A DNA stretch of 64,000 nucleotides, taken from Sordariomycetes sp. S80-01Y. Its lineage: Eukaryota; Ascomycota; Sordariomycetes. Position numbers and translations under genes: made by a program. Positions 10,261-24,900 of the stretch are shown here, in pieces. The notes under the pieces are model-generated. The model was not told the origin of the DNA, did no database searches, and saw only the letters and a program-made list of their open reading frames with translations. Numbering within the stretch: the stretch's first letter is position 1; every line of letters begins with the position of its first letter. The stretch spans positions 620,001 to 684,000 of the forward strand of contig JAXQJY010000028.1 in the NCBI GenBank assembly GCA_037042185.1. Reading direction: 5' to 3'.

Positions 10261-12962
10261 AGATCCACGGGCGTTTTGGTGTCTCACAGCATTTAGAAGA
10301 AAAAAAAAGGGACAAAAGCCTGGTTTGAATAAGAAATCAAATGGCACTTCGATGAGATTCAACAGGGATGTAGCAAATACTAAGAGCGGAGAGTTATCCG
10401 TGATCTTGTCAGCCTAAAGCGGCTCGTGGCTCTGTAGCTCCAATCAGTTTGGCCAAACAAATGTTGTTGCTTTCGGTGAGCCTTCGATAAAAATATTCAA
10501 CGGGCGGTGGCGTTGAGCCAAATTGCGGTAGCGAGCTAATATGCCACCGTAGACAGGGGCGTATAAAATTCACCACCTGGCATCCGCCGGTACTTGTGTC
10601 GACAACTCGAAACGGAGTAACAAGATCAAGACATCCTACCACTACCCCATTAACTCCAGTATCAAAACATTGCCATTTTCTATACCTGCAAGGCTATTAA
10701 AAATGCATAAAGACAAGGTTACCGAGTAAGAAGCTCAGCTTGAGCAAGCCGAAAAGCTAATTAACTCAGTACTAGACAGCGAGGAGCTACTGGCCCCAGT
10801 AAATGACTTAGGGCACTCAGAAGAAGAAGTTAAAAAGTATCCACGTAAGAAAGGCGAAGCAAATGAGTATCTTCATCACAATGGCGTCGTGCTGGGCGGT
10901 CGGGTCCAAAAGTCACGGGCAGAGAGAGCTCAAATAAGGAGTATACATAAGGGGAAAGGCGGACTGAACTTCGCAACAGTAACTTCGCAACGGCCCTCAT
11001 CACCTCAAAGGACTCAAGGGATACGCTTGCACAGATATAAATGCCAAAATCTTGACCGACAGTACTGGCAGATCGCACAGCGACGAAAGGCGTTGTCAAC
11101 CACACAATGATGAGCGTGGAAGATACTGTTAGGGAAACTTGTGTGAAACTGATCTTGGTAGTTTTAGCCAACTAAAGTTCGAGATTCAGCGCATGCAAAA
11201 TTCAAAGATGCGAGTGCTTTCAGTTGATTCAAAGATCTGAACTATAATGTTAAGAGTCCTGACGGATGCGATGGACTCGTCCGAATGAGCGGATCCGACC
11301 AGCAGAAGGAAATAGACCAGCAATAGGAGCTAAACAAGAATATCGATCGGATATCTGAGACGTATGGCAGTGCTGGTGGTTTCGCCAACCCCTATGCTAT
11401 TGACGTACCTGGCCTCCCCGCCCGACTTAACCCCTAGCTCACCCTGAACTCACCACATGATAATGAGCACTTTGCCTTCACTGAAACCTCAGTCTCACAC
11501 TCATTCCCACTTCCCAACTCCTGGATAATTTCGAGAGACCGATTCTCTTTTATCAACAACGTTGTATAAGTTCAGTAGAACGACTGACATCTCAGACACG
11601 CCTACGGCCGACAACATTGCAAACCATGGATTCCGCCAGCAATTTACGGCACAGATTCAGATAATCCTATATCATGAGTTCGGGCTACGCGATATCCACA
11701 CGCTGTCACGTACGCGTCTTCGCGACCGCCTATTCCACTCGGGCTTCGGACCCCAGAACACTATGATATCCTACGGGCCCTACAATAATATCTGCTCTAT
11801 CCTAAAGACTTAGACGACTTTGGCGGCGAATAGGAGAAGGAGATAATGATTAACGCTATTAATGCACTGATGGCTTGATTTCTCTGCTAAATCCTTAGGC
11901 CACGAGGGCACGAGAATAAGGTTAGCACTCTCGCCGAATATTACTTCATTTTCGACAAGATCCTAACCGCGGCACACTACTATAAGTAAGACTAGCCGGC
12001 CTACTTCTTTGTTACGAACGTACCAGCCGAGTTTGTGTGTTCGGGCGGCCCTTAGCTCAGAAGGTCCCGACCGGTGCGATTGGCGCCAGAGGCATCTTCA
12101 TTCCGTCCACATCGAAGAATGAAAGAACAGTCACTCTTCGGGGCGACTTTGGTGCGGCTCAGCGTCGCTTGTTCGAGGAAAACAAGGGTCACGTCGATGA
12201 AGCCGACCAGTCAAGCCAGTTAAATAAGTCCTCCTCAAATGAAGAAGTGCTAGAACGTATTTCTATCCACGGAACCACCCCTGGAAACCTAATTTATAAG
12301 CTCAATAACGTTTAGTTAGAGGAATCTATGCTGCCTTGCCCTCGAGGATTAATTTGGGAGGAGGAACTCATCAAGATATCACCAGCTCAAGCAGACAGCC
12401 GATGGACCGATAACTTGGAGCGCTTAGATATGATCGACGGAGCCGGAGAGGATATTATTACGGAAGATATCAAATTCCTCGAATCGACTTATACGGAAGC
12501 CGTGATTGCAGCAATGAAGGAGACTGATAGGCGAACACTCATGGATATCATGCAAGGTTTGACGAGGCGAGAAAGAAAGGGCTCAAGGTCATCGAAACCC
12601 TCTGGACGGATAACCCGTATCGTCAGTTAGTACACGAGCTGGCGGTCTTAGCCGGAAGGACGGAACAGACTTTGAGATTCTCCCGCCAGTTGCACGTTGT
12701 CAATTAGTTAAATGATGGACTTGGTTCAGTTGATAAAATATTCATGAAAACTATCAATTTAGCTCCTTGCGCCAACAAAATCGCAGAGGTCTAGCTAAAC
12801 CAAGTATAAGAATTGTTTTCTTTTCTTTTTTTTTCTTCCACTTTTCTTCTTTTGTTTTTGCTTCTTCGTCTTATTTTTTCCCCGTGTTTATGTTATCAAA
12901 GCCAGTAGTTCATAACGCTGGACAACAACCAAAAACGCCAAACAGAACTAAATAACCACAAG
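10261..12962. other. Gene-free, A/T-rich stretch with decayed sequence
   Basis: About 2.7 kb with no supportable gene. Fragments with coding character appear in more than one frame and are interrupted (around 11280-11480, 11560-11815 and 12040-12630). None carries a domain I recognise. It may be the broken remains of a mobile element or of an old gene; no terminal repeats could be identified. The last part (about 12810-12880) is a long T-rich tract. On the minus strand this is an A-rich tract just after the synthetase stop codon and may belong to its 3' end. This stretch forms the left border of the putative cluster. Confidence 0.5.
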
Positions 12963-15900
12963 TCAATCCTCCTCAAGAGCGCCGATAAGCATCTCAATAG
13001 CGTCGCCAAGTTCCTCGAGCATGCGGTACACTGTCTTTTCATCGCAGAACTTGCGGTTGGCAGCAACGCTAATGCTCACTCGGTCGGTGCCAGGCACAGG
13101 AGTGCCAGTCATGTCCATGTCATGGACGGGCTTAGTAGAAATGTACCCAGTAGTGGTACCATCACCGCCTTCACCCTGGGTGCTGGTCTCGAGGGTAGGA
13201 GCCAGATACTGCATGTTGATCTTCTCTTCCTGAACGCTGCTCTCAGGGTTCAGGTCAAAGTTCTGGAATGCAGTGCAGACAGAGTAGTATGGCACCGAGT
13301 CTGGCCAGTCGGTGCAATTCTCCTTGAGGTCATCGAATCTGACGGTCTCAAATGGCATACCCTCGAGGTATTGGTCCTGAATGGAGCGCATGGCGGCCTT
13401 CAGGCTTTGTTTGTCTTTGCCCTTCAAGAGGACTCGGCAAGGCACATCGTTGGAGCAAGGACCAACAACCTCTTGGCAGTCGTCGGGAAGGCATTGTCGT
13501 CCGGAGACGACACGGCCAATGAGAATGTCTTTGGATCGTGTCTTGTCGCCGATCACAAGGGCGCAAGCGGTCGTAAAGACGGTGGCGGCCGTGATGTGTG
13601 CAGAGTTGGCCGGCATAGGGGCAGTAATCTCCCGCTCAGCGAAGCAGATCGGGAGAGTCCCAGGGAGATTCTTAGTCTTCTTTGAAGCCTTCAAGACTGT
13701 GAGCTTGGAGTCCTTTAGCACTGATCTCCAGTAGTTATATGCGGCTTCGCGGTTGTCGACCAAGTGCTTGATGTAAGGGGAGAAGCTTGGTGGCATCTTT
13801 AAATTGCCTTCGCCCGTGTAAAGGGCGTGGAGGGCTTGGATGTAGTACCCAAAGGACAGGCCATCGTACAAAGCGTGGGACATGCGAAGGACCACACGAA
13901 CGGCCTCGCCTTGCTTTCGCAGAATACCAATGCGGAGCATAGATTGTCCAAGCAGGAACGGCTGGGCGAAATCGGCATCCCTGAGCGCATGAGTAGCCGT
14001 CATTAGGTCACCCTTTGTCTTGTACACGTCCAAGGGAACCTCAAGCTCTTCCAAGAGAACCTGGAAGAACTTGCCTCCAACCTTAACGAACACGGTTCGA
14101 AGGATGTCAAAGTACTGCACAAGAGTACTGCAGGCCTCTTCCAGTCGGAGGCAGGATGCATCAGCGGGGAAGTCAATGTAGAAGACGGGAGGAGTTCTTG
14201 GCAGTCCCGTCTGCTCGTCTTGAAGGAAGACCTTCTGCACCTGGGTGGCTGGATAGACGTCCATGACGAGATCGCGATCTTGTCGATCCAACTGTGGCTT
14301 CACTTCACGGTCGATGAAGGCCTCTGGATCGTCGCTGTCCAGCAGCTCGTAGGGCTCCGGGAAGCTATCCTCCGGTTGCAGGGGCATAGGAGGGGCCTTG
14401 GGCTGCAATTGGTTTGGCTGCGAATCGCCACGAAGTCTGGCAGCAAGATCACCGATGATGGGGTAATCAAAGACTTCCTTGACCGACACTCGCATATTGA
14501 GTCGTCGACCAACGAATGAGGTAAACTTGGTAGCCACAAGTGAATGGCCTCCAATCTCGAAGAAATTGCTCGAGGTACCAACCTCGACCTTGAGGATGGT
14601 GCTAGCCTCTTCGCAGAGAATGGTTTCAATCTCATCAAGGGGCATAGTAGGCTTTTCCCTGGGGGCGGATGCGGCCCCTGTTGTCGAACCCCTCGGCATC
14701 GTTTTAAGTATAGCTTGCAGTGCTTTGCGATCAATCTTGTGGGTGGGAGTAATCGGCATTCGGTCCACCGAGTAAAAGCGTGCCGGCATCATGTAGGAAG
14801 GCAACTTGGCCTTCACTGCTGCGCGGATGCGGGTTTCGACGAGCTCGTCAAGCGGTTTCGGCACGACGTCGTCTTCCGTTTGACGGTTTGCTCTCTTTTT
14901 CCGCCCCCCCGTGTTCTCTTGTTCCTGCGCAAGGGTGACGAAGCTGACCAATTCAGCATCATACTCGCCATTAGGTCCCTCGTGGACCAGGGTAATGGCG
15001 TTGGCCAAGTCGGGTTGTCTAGAGAGAGTGGCCTCAATTTCGGCTACCTCCACACGGTTACCCCGAATCTTGACCTGCTGGTCCAAGCGACCAAACATCT
15101 CCAGCTGCCCATCGGACGGGCGGTAGCGTAGGCAATCACCAGTCCTGTAGGCTCTGTGACGCTTCCCGTCCACTGTGATATGAATGAAAGCGTCCTTCTC
15201 GCGCGCCGGGTCGGTGTACCCAAGGGCAAGGCTGTCACCAATCACCACGAATTCACCCACAACACCGATGGATACTATATTTTGCAACGGATCCATCACA
15301 TATCCCACCATGTTTCCAATATACCGGCCCACGGGGACTCCATTCGTGAAAGGGTCGTTCGGGGTTAGCTCGTATCTTGTCGTTGTCATGGAATTCTCGC
15401 TAGGCCCATAGAAGTTGTAGGCCCCTTCCTTGACAAGCTCCGCAATCTTGCGGCCATCCTTGGGAGGAATGGCATCTCCTCCAATGTAAATTGTGTCCAG
15501 TTGACGCGCTGCATCAGGTGCCTGAGCCACAAGTCTTTCAAGCAATCCTGGAGTGGTCACCGTTGTGCGAATCTTCTCCTTCCTCCACAGGGCCGGAAGA
15601 TCAACGAGGTCGAGCATTGTGTACTTGTCGATGCAGAGCAGCATGTAACCGTTACAGAAGGCTCCGATCATCTCTTGGATGGATGTATCGAATGCCAGAC
15701 TCGACATGTGCGCCATGTTGCCGTGCACGGGGCGCTGGGCGTTCATGTTGATCATGCTGCGATGAGGGACCTTGATGCCCTTGGGCTTGCCTGTGGATCC
15801 AGACGTGAAAATGATATAGGCAAGCGAATCCGCCACTGGGGATCTCCTCGACTCGGGAAGAATGTTTGCGTTGGCTGGCGGAGTCAGCATCTTGGTAATA

Positions 15901-18900
15901 GGCACAAACTCGATATCCGCCACGTTCAAGGCTGGAGGTGCGTTGGTGCCAATCAAGACCAACTTGTGACCCTCGATGGCTGAGAGGCAGGTCTCGAGAC
16001 GACCCACTGGCCACTCAATGTCGAGCGGCATGTATCCCAAGTTCGCCTTGAGGATACCGAGGAAAGCAATTTGTGCGTAGCAAGAACGAGGAGCAAAGAC
16101 GCCAATCAAAGTGCCAGCTGCCAGGTTATGTGCCCGGAGAGACTCTGCAAGCTTCTCGGACCGGTCGTCGAGCTCCTTGTACGAAAGCTCCATAACAGGG
16201 TCCTTAACTGCAGGCGCGTTGGGAGTCGCCTTGACATGCTGTTGGAATAGGTCAACAACGAGCATGTTTTCATCGTATTCAACAGTCTTGCGGTCGAGTA
16301 GACCCATATCCCGGAGGGGATCGACTCTGTCGTTGAGTAGCATGGTTTTAATCGGAGTGTTTGGCTTGTCAATGCCGCGGCGAAGAACCTCGCAGAAAAC
16401 GGACCCAATTGACTCAATGGTTGCGTGATCGTACAAGTCGGTAGAGTACAGAATGCTTGCAGTCAGCTGGTTCTCGTCCTGGATGACATGGAATTCCATG
16501 TCGAAACGAGTGTTCGGCTCGAGCGGAACACCTTCAGCGTCTAGATCTCCCAATCTGAGCTGGCCGAACTTTTCTTGCGCATGGAAGGCGAATAAGAGCT
16601 GCGCCAAGGGGTTCCGAGAGGTATCCCTAGACCCTGGGAGAAGCGCTGTCACGAGTTGTTCAAAAGGCACATCCTGGTTGGCAAAGGCCTCGGTAGATGT
16701 GTTCATGACCTGCTTCACCAAGGTCTCAAATGTCTCGCCCTCGGCAATGTGCGTCCGGATACATTGTGTGTTGACGAAGAATCCAATCATATCCTCGAGC
16801 TCCGGACGGTTACGATTGGCAATGGGCGTCCCAATGGTGGCGTCAGTCGCTCCAGGCGCGGCAAGCCTGTAATGAGCAGCGCGGAAGGCCGCCATCAACG
16901 TGGTGAACGTTGTCACTTGGCGGGAGCGGCCGAATTGATGGATACTGTCATGCAGCTTGCCATCAATGGCGAAGCGAAGGAAGCCAGCTTTGTTAGACAG
17001 CACATCAGGTCGGGGATGGTCATTGAGGAATTCCGCGGGGATGCTGTCAGTAAGCTGCCGGATCCAGTATTGTAGCTGCCTCTCGTGCTCGGCTAGCTGC
17101 TTCTCTTGCTTCTGCCAGATGGAAAAGTCGCGGTATTGAATAGGTAGAGGCTCCTTTACGCTGAGAGGATCTTGGCCGCGCGTCGCAGCCGAGTAGAACT
17201 CGGCTATTTCTTTGCGCAGGATATCGACTGACCAGCCGTCGGAGATGATGTGGTGCATGACAACCGAGAGGATATGATCCTCGGGACCGAGACGAAGGAC
17301 AGCAACGCGCCAGCCTGGCTCTGAAGTCAGGTCAAAGATTGTCTTTTGCTGTTGCTGCAAAACGTCGCGATAGTCACCTCCGTTGGGCGACACGTTGATG
17401 ATGTTGAGTGGCTTAGGGCGATAAGGTTGCACAATTTGCATGCCAACCCCCTCAACTTCTTCAAAGACTGTGCGAAGCACTTCATGGCGTTTCTCCAAGG
17501 CCGCCAGTGTCTGTGAGAGGGCATCGAGGTCAATGCGTCCACGAAGGCGGACTGATAGCGGCATATTGTAGCCTGCTCCCGCCAGGCCCAGCTCCTCAAT
17601 GAACCACAATCTTCCTTGCGCAAACGACTGCTCCACAGGACCGATGTACTCGTGAGCGGGAATTGCCTCGTGGGGTGTATACTCCTCTCGCACGACTTGA
17701 GCTAGATCGGCAAGGACGGGGTTGTTGAATACGTCCTTGACTGATATCTTGGTTTCCAAACGACGGCTAATGCGAGCAGCAAGCTTGGTGGCCATGAGGG
17801 AGTGACCACCGAGATCAAAGAAGTTGTCAGTGATTCCGGCCTTGACACCGAGAATCTCAAGGAACTCCTCGCACAACGCAGTCTCGAACTTGTCTCGAGG
17901 AGGCTCGTAGGACGAGCTCGCTTGTGCCCTTGGGGCGGCCCTCGCTTTTCGTGCAAGCTCAGGCCTATCAACCTTGCCACTGGCGTTGACAGGCATCTTA
18001 TCAAGGACAATGATCCTCTGTGGAATCATATAGGCCGGCAGTTGCGCCTGAAGACGCTCGAGGGTTTGCACCTCGAGCCTGCGCTTTTGAAGGCGTCTCA
18101 GTGGTTGGTTCGCCAGAAGATCAGAGCTCGTGTTAGGGCTGTCTACAGGGAAGGTGAACATAACGCGAGAACCTTCGTAGAGTGGGTTGTATCGGTGGAA
18201 TACAGCATCAATTCCACCGTGCTGTGATCGCTGCCGAGCCCAACTGACTTCGATCTTGAACCCGGTCTCCTCAGCCAAGTCTCTGAGATCACGGGCAGAG
18301 AATGAGGCGCGTTCTTCGGTCTTGCGTCGAAGCTCTGACAACCAGGCGGCGCCATCGAGAGCACTGTCTCCAGAATTCTGGGTCGGGTCATCAAGCGACT
18401 CGACAATGTGACGCTCCAAGAGAGTCTTGCTGTATGGGATGTTGCCAACTGCCACAGTTGTTGCGTCTGAAGATTTGGCCAGAAGGTCGCGCATGGTGTC
18501 CTTATTCAGATGAGAGGACTCGAAGTCGATCCAGTCTTCTCCGTTGATGCTGTGGACTGGCTCACTTTGCTCTCCCGGAGTCTTCAGGTGAACCATGGCA
18601 CCATATCGGTATTGACTCAATTCGTTGGTAGCACTCATCATCTTTGGGAGAATTTCGACGTGCTTAACACGGCTGGGAAGTTGATGAGTGAGTCTGGTGA
18701 AGAATGTTGGGTCGACCAAGAGTTCCTCCTCACGCTCCTCAAGCTCTGCAATCTGGCGGCGAAGCGCATCCCTCTTAGCGCGATTATCGCCCAGGACAAA
18801 CAATGCGCGCCCTGCGAGGAAGTCCTTGTTTGTGGCGTAGGTACGCATGTCGCCAAAGAAGATACGACGGACATTGGGGAGACTTGCGAGTGTGTCGATA

Positions 18901-21900
18901 GTCTCAGCCAAGTACTCTGATGTAGGGAAGTATTGAGCCACCGAGTTGATAATTACCAGCTCTGCTTGGGACGCTGCCTCCAACTTGCGCACGTCCAATG
19001 CCGAACCAACGTGAACCTTGGCTTTGCCTGCCAAGTTCGACTGAGTTTGGATCGCTGCGTTCACAAAGGAGACGGCCTTGCTGGATGGCTCCAAGCCCAA
19101 GTAGCTTTTCACCTGGTGAAGATTGAATAAGACCATTCCAGTACCAGTGCCCACCTCGAGAACGTGCGCTGGCGGCTGACAGTCGAGGGCATCTCGGATC
19201 GTCTCGTCCAGCCACTCCTGCATCTCCGCCTTTTCGATGAGCTCGCCGTCGTACATGGAAGTCCATCCTGTGAAGTCGCGACCGAGCTCGGACGGGTCAA
19301 TCTCATCGGCGATGTCTTTGTAAGTGCCTGTCTCGAAGTGGTCGGCCCAGTCGTCTACTTGGCCATCGGCTTGATCGGGCTCGTTTTCTTCGTCTGCACG
19401 GCCGGTGACGAAGCCGATAAGGTCGGGGTCAGAGTCCTCGTGCTCTGCAGCTCGGACAACAACAGCAACATCATTGACATCGCGGTGGCCAAGCATGGCG
19501 TGTTCAATATCAGCAAGTTCGATGCGGTGACCACGAATCTTGACTTGACGATCCATACGACCTAGGAATTCAATTTGGCAGTCCTTGGGTCGGTACCTGA
19601 CCCGGTCACCCGTGCGATATGCTCGCGTCTTTTGGCCACCAATGTTAATTTCAACAAAGCGACCGGCATTGAGCGCGGGATCGGTGTAGCCTCGGGCTAG
19701 ACCGTCACCGGTGACAACAAGCTCTCCCATAATGCCGACTGGCACAAGCTGTTGCCTGGAGTCCATAATGTATGCTCCAGAGTTGCTGATGGCTCGACCA
19801 ATGGGGACACCATTATAGAGGTCCTCTTCCTTGTCCTTCACGTGGTAGATGGTGCTAACCACACCGTTTTCAGTTGGACCATACGCGTTGTAAACACGGC
19901 TTCGGACAAGGGACTGGGCTTGAATGACATCGCGAGTGTCAAGGCGGTCACCTCCAATGAATAGAATCTCCAGGCCGGCGAGAACCCTTGGGCTGTGAGA
20001 CAGGACCTGCTTAAGCAAGGCTGGTGCCAGCACTGCAACCTGCACCTGCTCTTGGGCAAGGACTCTGCTGAACGCCTCGGCATCGATAACGGTGTCGTAG
20101 TCAATGCAGATCAAGGTTCCACCGTTAAGCAAGGCGGTCCAAGTTTCCCACGCAGAACCGTCGAAAGCGATGCTCGCAATGTTTGCCACGCAAGCTGATT
20201 TAGGCATGTGGCTCAATATATTTGTTTGCTTCGTCAGACGAACAACGCTGCGGTGCTCAATCTGCACACCCTTGGGCTTGCCAGTCGAGCCGGACGTGAA
20301 AATCACGTACGCGAGATTCGTTGCAGAGGGTCTTGTTTGAGATTGTGGCGTCGCGGTGAATTGCTTCAAGGCATAGTCAATCTTGACGAATGTCACGTCA
20401 AGAGGCCGGAGCTGCGGTGGGGTGGTGTCGGAGCCTGTCAAGACGATCTTGTGCCCAGGGATAGCGGTAAGGATATGCTCCAAGCGCGCAGCAGGGACCT
20501 TGGTATCAAGAGGAAGATATGCCATCTTGGCTTTGAGAATACCCAAGAAAGCGACCACAGTCTGGCACGAGCGGGGTGCCAAAACACCCACCGCGGACTC
20601 AGGGGGCATTTGCTTCTGAAGCAACCAACCAGCGAGGATGTCAGATTGAACGTCCAGCTCCTTGTATGTGAGCTGAGAAGACGAATCCTTCACTGCGACA
20701 GTTTCAGGGGGGCAAGATGCGACCTGCTCCTGGAAAACATCAATGATGCTCATGTCGCTGGGGTATGCAGTTCTCTCAATCTCGAGCAAACCACGGCTGC
20801 TAAGCTCACGGGGAAGTCCGTCTGTCAATGGCAAGGCCGCAATTGGAGTCTTTGGAGCCTTGATGCCTTGGCGGAGCACCTTGTAGAAGGTGCTGGCGAT
20901 GTTTTCAACAGTACTGGTCTCGAAGAGAGCCGAAGAAAAGAGGATGGAGCCCTCAAGCTTGTCGGTGCCTTGGGCCAAGTGGAATTCCATGTCGAATCTT
21001 GTTGTAATTTCCTGAGCGATTCGTTCGCCTTCAAGGCCTTCCAATTGGATCTGACCAAGGTCCTTCTGTGAGTGCATCGCGAACATAATTTGCACGAGAG
21101 GGTTGCGCGAAGTGTCTCTTGACCCGGGCAGTAGCTCGGATACAATCTTCTCGAAAGGAACATCTTGATTCGAGAGAGCTGCTGTTGACACAGAACGGAC
21201 TTGTTTGATGAGGCCGTCGAAAGTCATGTCTTCCTCGAGGATAGTGCGGATGCACTGAGTATTGACGAAGAAGCCAATCATGCGTTCCACTTCGACACGG
21301 TTACGATTGGCGACGGGGGTTCCGATGGCAGAGTCCTCGGCCCCGGTAAGTCTGTAATGGGTGGCCCGCAGAGCCGCGAGTAGAATGACGAAGACGGTAA
21401 CTTGTTTGACCTTGGATGCCTCAAGCAAGGCCTCGTACAGCTCTCCCTCAATAACAAGAGGAACAGCCCGCGCCTCACCCGTCAGGATGGCCGGGCGTGG
21501 CTTGTCACACAGGAACTCAGCGGGCGCGCTGTTGGCCAGCTGAGTGGTCCAGTAGTCCAGTTGTTTCTGTTGCTCCACAACCTGGGACTCTTGCCTCTGC
21601 CATGCCGCAAAGTCGCGGTATCGGATTGGAAGAGGAGTGGTGTAAACGAGGGGGTCTTCGTTGCTACGAAGGGCCATTGAGTAAGCCTCGCCAAGGTCCT
21701 GGCGCAGGATATCAAGAGAATATCCATCGGAGATGATATGGTGCATGACAATGGACAAGATGTAATCCTCGTCAGACAACCGGAGCAGGCTAATTCGCCA
21801 TCCTGGCTCCGAGGCGAGGTCAAAGGGCGTTGTTTGAAGCTGCTTTAAGGTGTGCATGTATTGACTCTCAAGCTCAGGGCCGCTCATTTGGTCAGAAAAG

Positions 21901-24900
21901 TCGATGATGTTGAGCTCCGCGCAGCTGCTTGATTGCACAATTTGAACAGGCTCGTCCTCGATAGCTTCGAAAGTGGTACGAAGCGTCTCGTGCTGCTGCT
22001 CGATGGCACGAAGGGCTCTTCGCAAGACCTGGACGTCAATCTTCCCGCGAAGGCGCGTGGCAATCGGCATGAGGTACAAGGATGCACCGACATGTAGGCG
22101 GTCCAGGAACCAGAGTCGACCCTGGGCAAACGATTGGGGTGCAGGGCCCTCCTGCTCATATCGCTGGATGGCGCGGTGCTTATAAGTTGGCTGTGCCCTG
22201 ATCGCATCGGCAAGGTCAGCGATCACGGGGTTGTCGAACACCTCCTTGACCGACACACGCGTGTCCAGCTCTCGGCTAATATGTGCCGCCAGTCTGGTGG
22301 CCATGAGAGAATGACCGCCCAGGTCGAAGAAGTTGTCGTTAATCCCAGTTTCCTCGATTCCCAGGACCTGCTCGAACTCCCAGCACAATACCTTCTCCAG
22401 CTCATCTCGGGGCGGGATGTGCACAACAGTCTGGTTGCTTCGCAGTACAGTCTTGGCCTCCTGAGTGAGCTTGTTCCTATCAACCTTTCCGTTGGCGTTC
22501 ACTGGCATATCATCCAGGACAATGATTCGAACAGGGATCATGTAGGGGGGCAAGACAGTTACGAGTCGGGCGCGGATGCGAAGCTCAAGTTGGTACTTGA
22601 ACATCTCTTCCGCGTCGTTACGGCCAGTTGGGCTCGTAGGGATGCTTCGGGCAGAAACAAAGCCGACAAGCTCAGCTTCCTGACCCTGTTCCTCGCGAAT
22701 GACGATAGCTGCGTCAGCAACTTCATCGCATCCAAGCATAGCGTGCTCGATCTCGGATAACTCAACACGGTGATTTCGGATCTTGACTTGACGATCAATG
22801 CGGCCGAAGAACTCGATCTGGTTATCAACTGGCCTATAACGCACGCGATCGCCTGTGCGGTAGGCACGCACCAGCTTGCCGTCAAGTACAACTTGGACAA
22901 AGCGGTTGTAATCCTGAGTGCTGTCCGTGTAGCCTCGAGCAACACCATCTCCGGTGACAACAAGCTCTCCCATTACACCTGGAGAAACAATTTGTTGCTG
23001 GTCATCCATGACGTAGGCACCTGAGTTGCTGATGGCCAAACCAATCGGCACACCATTGGTGAAGGTTTCGTTTTCTCGGATCTTGTAGATGGTACTGAGA
23101 GCCGAGTTCTCAGTGGGACCGTAAGCGTTATAGACACCTCCTCCGGCCTTAACAAGCTTCTCAGCAGCGATGGCGTCTTTTCCATCCAGACGATCAGCAC
23201 CCACATAGAGGTGCTTAAGGGAAGCGATGCCTGCGGGATAGTTGTTGAGGCACTGCTTGAGTAGAAGGGTGGGAAGCATGGCCGCGTTGATGTCCTCGCG
23301 GATGAACTGCTCCCCAAGGACTCGGGTGTCCATGACAGTCGACTGATCGAAGCAGACCAGCGTTCCACCGTTGAGGATGGCGGAGAAAATTTCCCAGACA
23401 GACAGATCGAAGGCAAGACTCATTACGTTCGCGATGCGACCTGGTGCGTGTGCCGGCAGCACGTTGTTGACATTAGTATCCTTGACAAGTCGCACAATGC
23501 CCCTGTGGTCAATCATGACACCCTTAGGCTTGCCAGTGGATCCTGAGGTGAAGATCACGTAGGCCAGGCTCGTCGCGGTAGGCTCTGGTAAGCCGTGTAA
23601 TGACCTCCTAACGCTCTGCGGTCTCAATAAGTCGCCGATGTGATGGGCTTCGACGTCTTCCTGCTCTATTTCGGGATATGGCACATTTGATCCCAAGAGA
23701 ATGATCTTCTTCTCCTGTTCGGGAACAGCGTCCAAAATGGCTTTGATGCGAGCAACCGGTGCATTGACATCAAGCGGGAGGTACGCAAGGCTCGCCTTCA
23801 ACACGCCAAGGAAGGCCACCACTGCCTGGCAGGATCTCGGTGCCAGCACCGCAACTAGTGACTCAGGCGCCAAGCCTTGACGATGTAGCCACATTGCGAG
23901 TCGGTTCGACTGTTGGTCAAGCTGTGAGTAGGTCAGCTGCGTAGTGGAGTCCTTCACAGCCACCTCGTTCGGCGAAGAAGCCACTTGTTTGCGGAAGACT
24001 TGAGCAACGCTCAGATTGCGAGGATACATGGTCTTCTCAATTTCAAGGAGTGGTTGCAGCTGAGACAGCCCATCAGTGATGGGGACAGTGGCGAGGGGAG
24101 CCTTAGGTTGTTGGAGACCCCTGCGGAGGACCTCAAAGAAAACGGAAACCATACTCTCAATCGTTTTCCGCTCGAAGAGGTCAGTGGAGAACAGCACTGT
24201 ACCGCCAAGTTGGTTCATGTCCTGGAAGAGATGGAACTCAACATCGAAGCGGGTTGTTGCTTCGATTTCGATCGGCTCGCCCTGCAAACCTTCCAGCTGG
24301 ATCTTGCCGAGGTCTTGTTGGGAATGAAGGGCGAAGAAGAGCTGCACCAGAGGGTTTCGCGACGTGTCTCGAGATCCCGGGAGAAGTTGGGAGACCAGGC
24401 GCTCAATAGGTACGTCTTGGTTTGCAAAAGCCGCCGTAGTCGTTGATCGGACTTGTTGTACAAGAGAAGCGAATGTTTCCTCGCTCTTGTCCACCTTCAT
24501 CCGGATACACTGAGTGTTAACAAAGAATCCGATAAGGTCCTCCAACTCTGGGCGGTTTCGGTTGGCAATGGGAGTGCCAATAGAAGCATCGTCAGCTCCT
24601 GTCAACCTATAATGCGCGGCACGGAATGCAGCCAGTAGCACTGTGAAAGAGGTGACCTGATGGGACCTGGAAAATTCTCGCAGGCGAGTATAGAGGTCTT
24701 TGTCAATGGTGAGAGGGACTGCTTCGGCCTTGCCCGTTAGAACATCCGGTCGCGGGTGGTCAATCAAGAACTCAGCCGGGTTGCTATCCTTAAGTTGCTC
24801 TGTCCAGTATTCGAGTTGTTTCTGATGCTCATCAACTTGATCTTGTTGCTTCTGCCAGACAGAAAAGTCGCGATATTGGATCGGAAGCGGCTGAATAGTC

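Noticed and set aside
12037-12630. Two successive open frames of about 92 and 100 codons
   Set aside because: No recognisable domain, no supporting splice signals, and they lie within decayed A/T-rich sequence. Listed only as part of the spacer.
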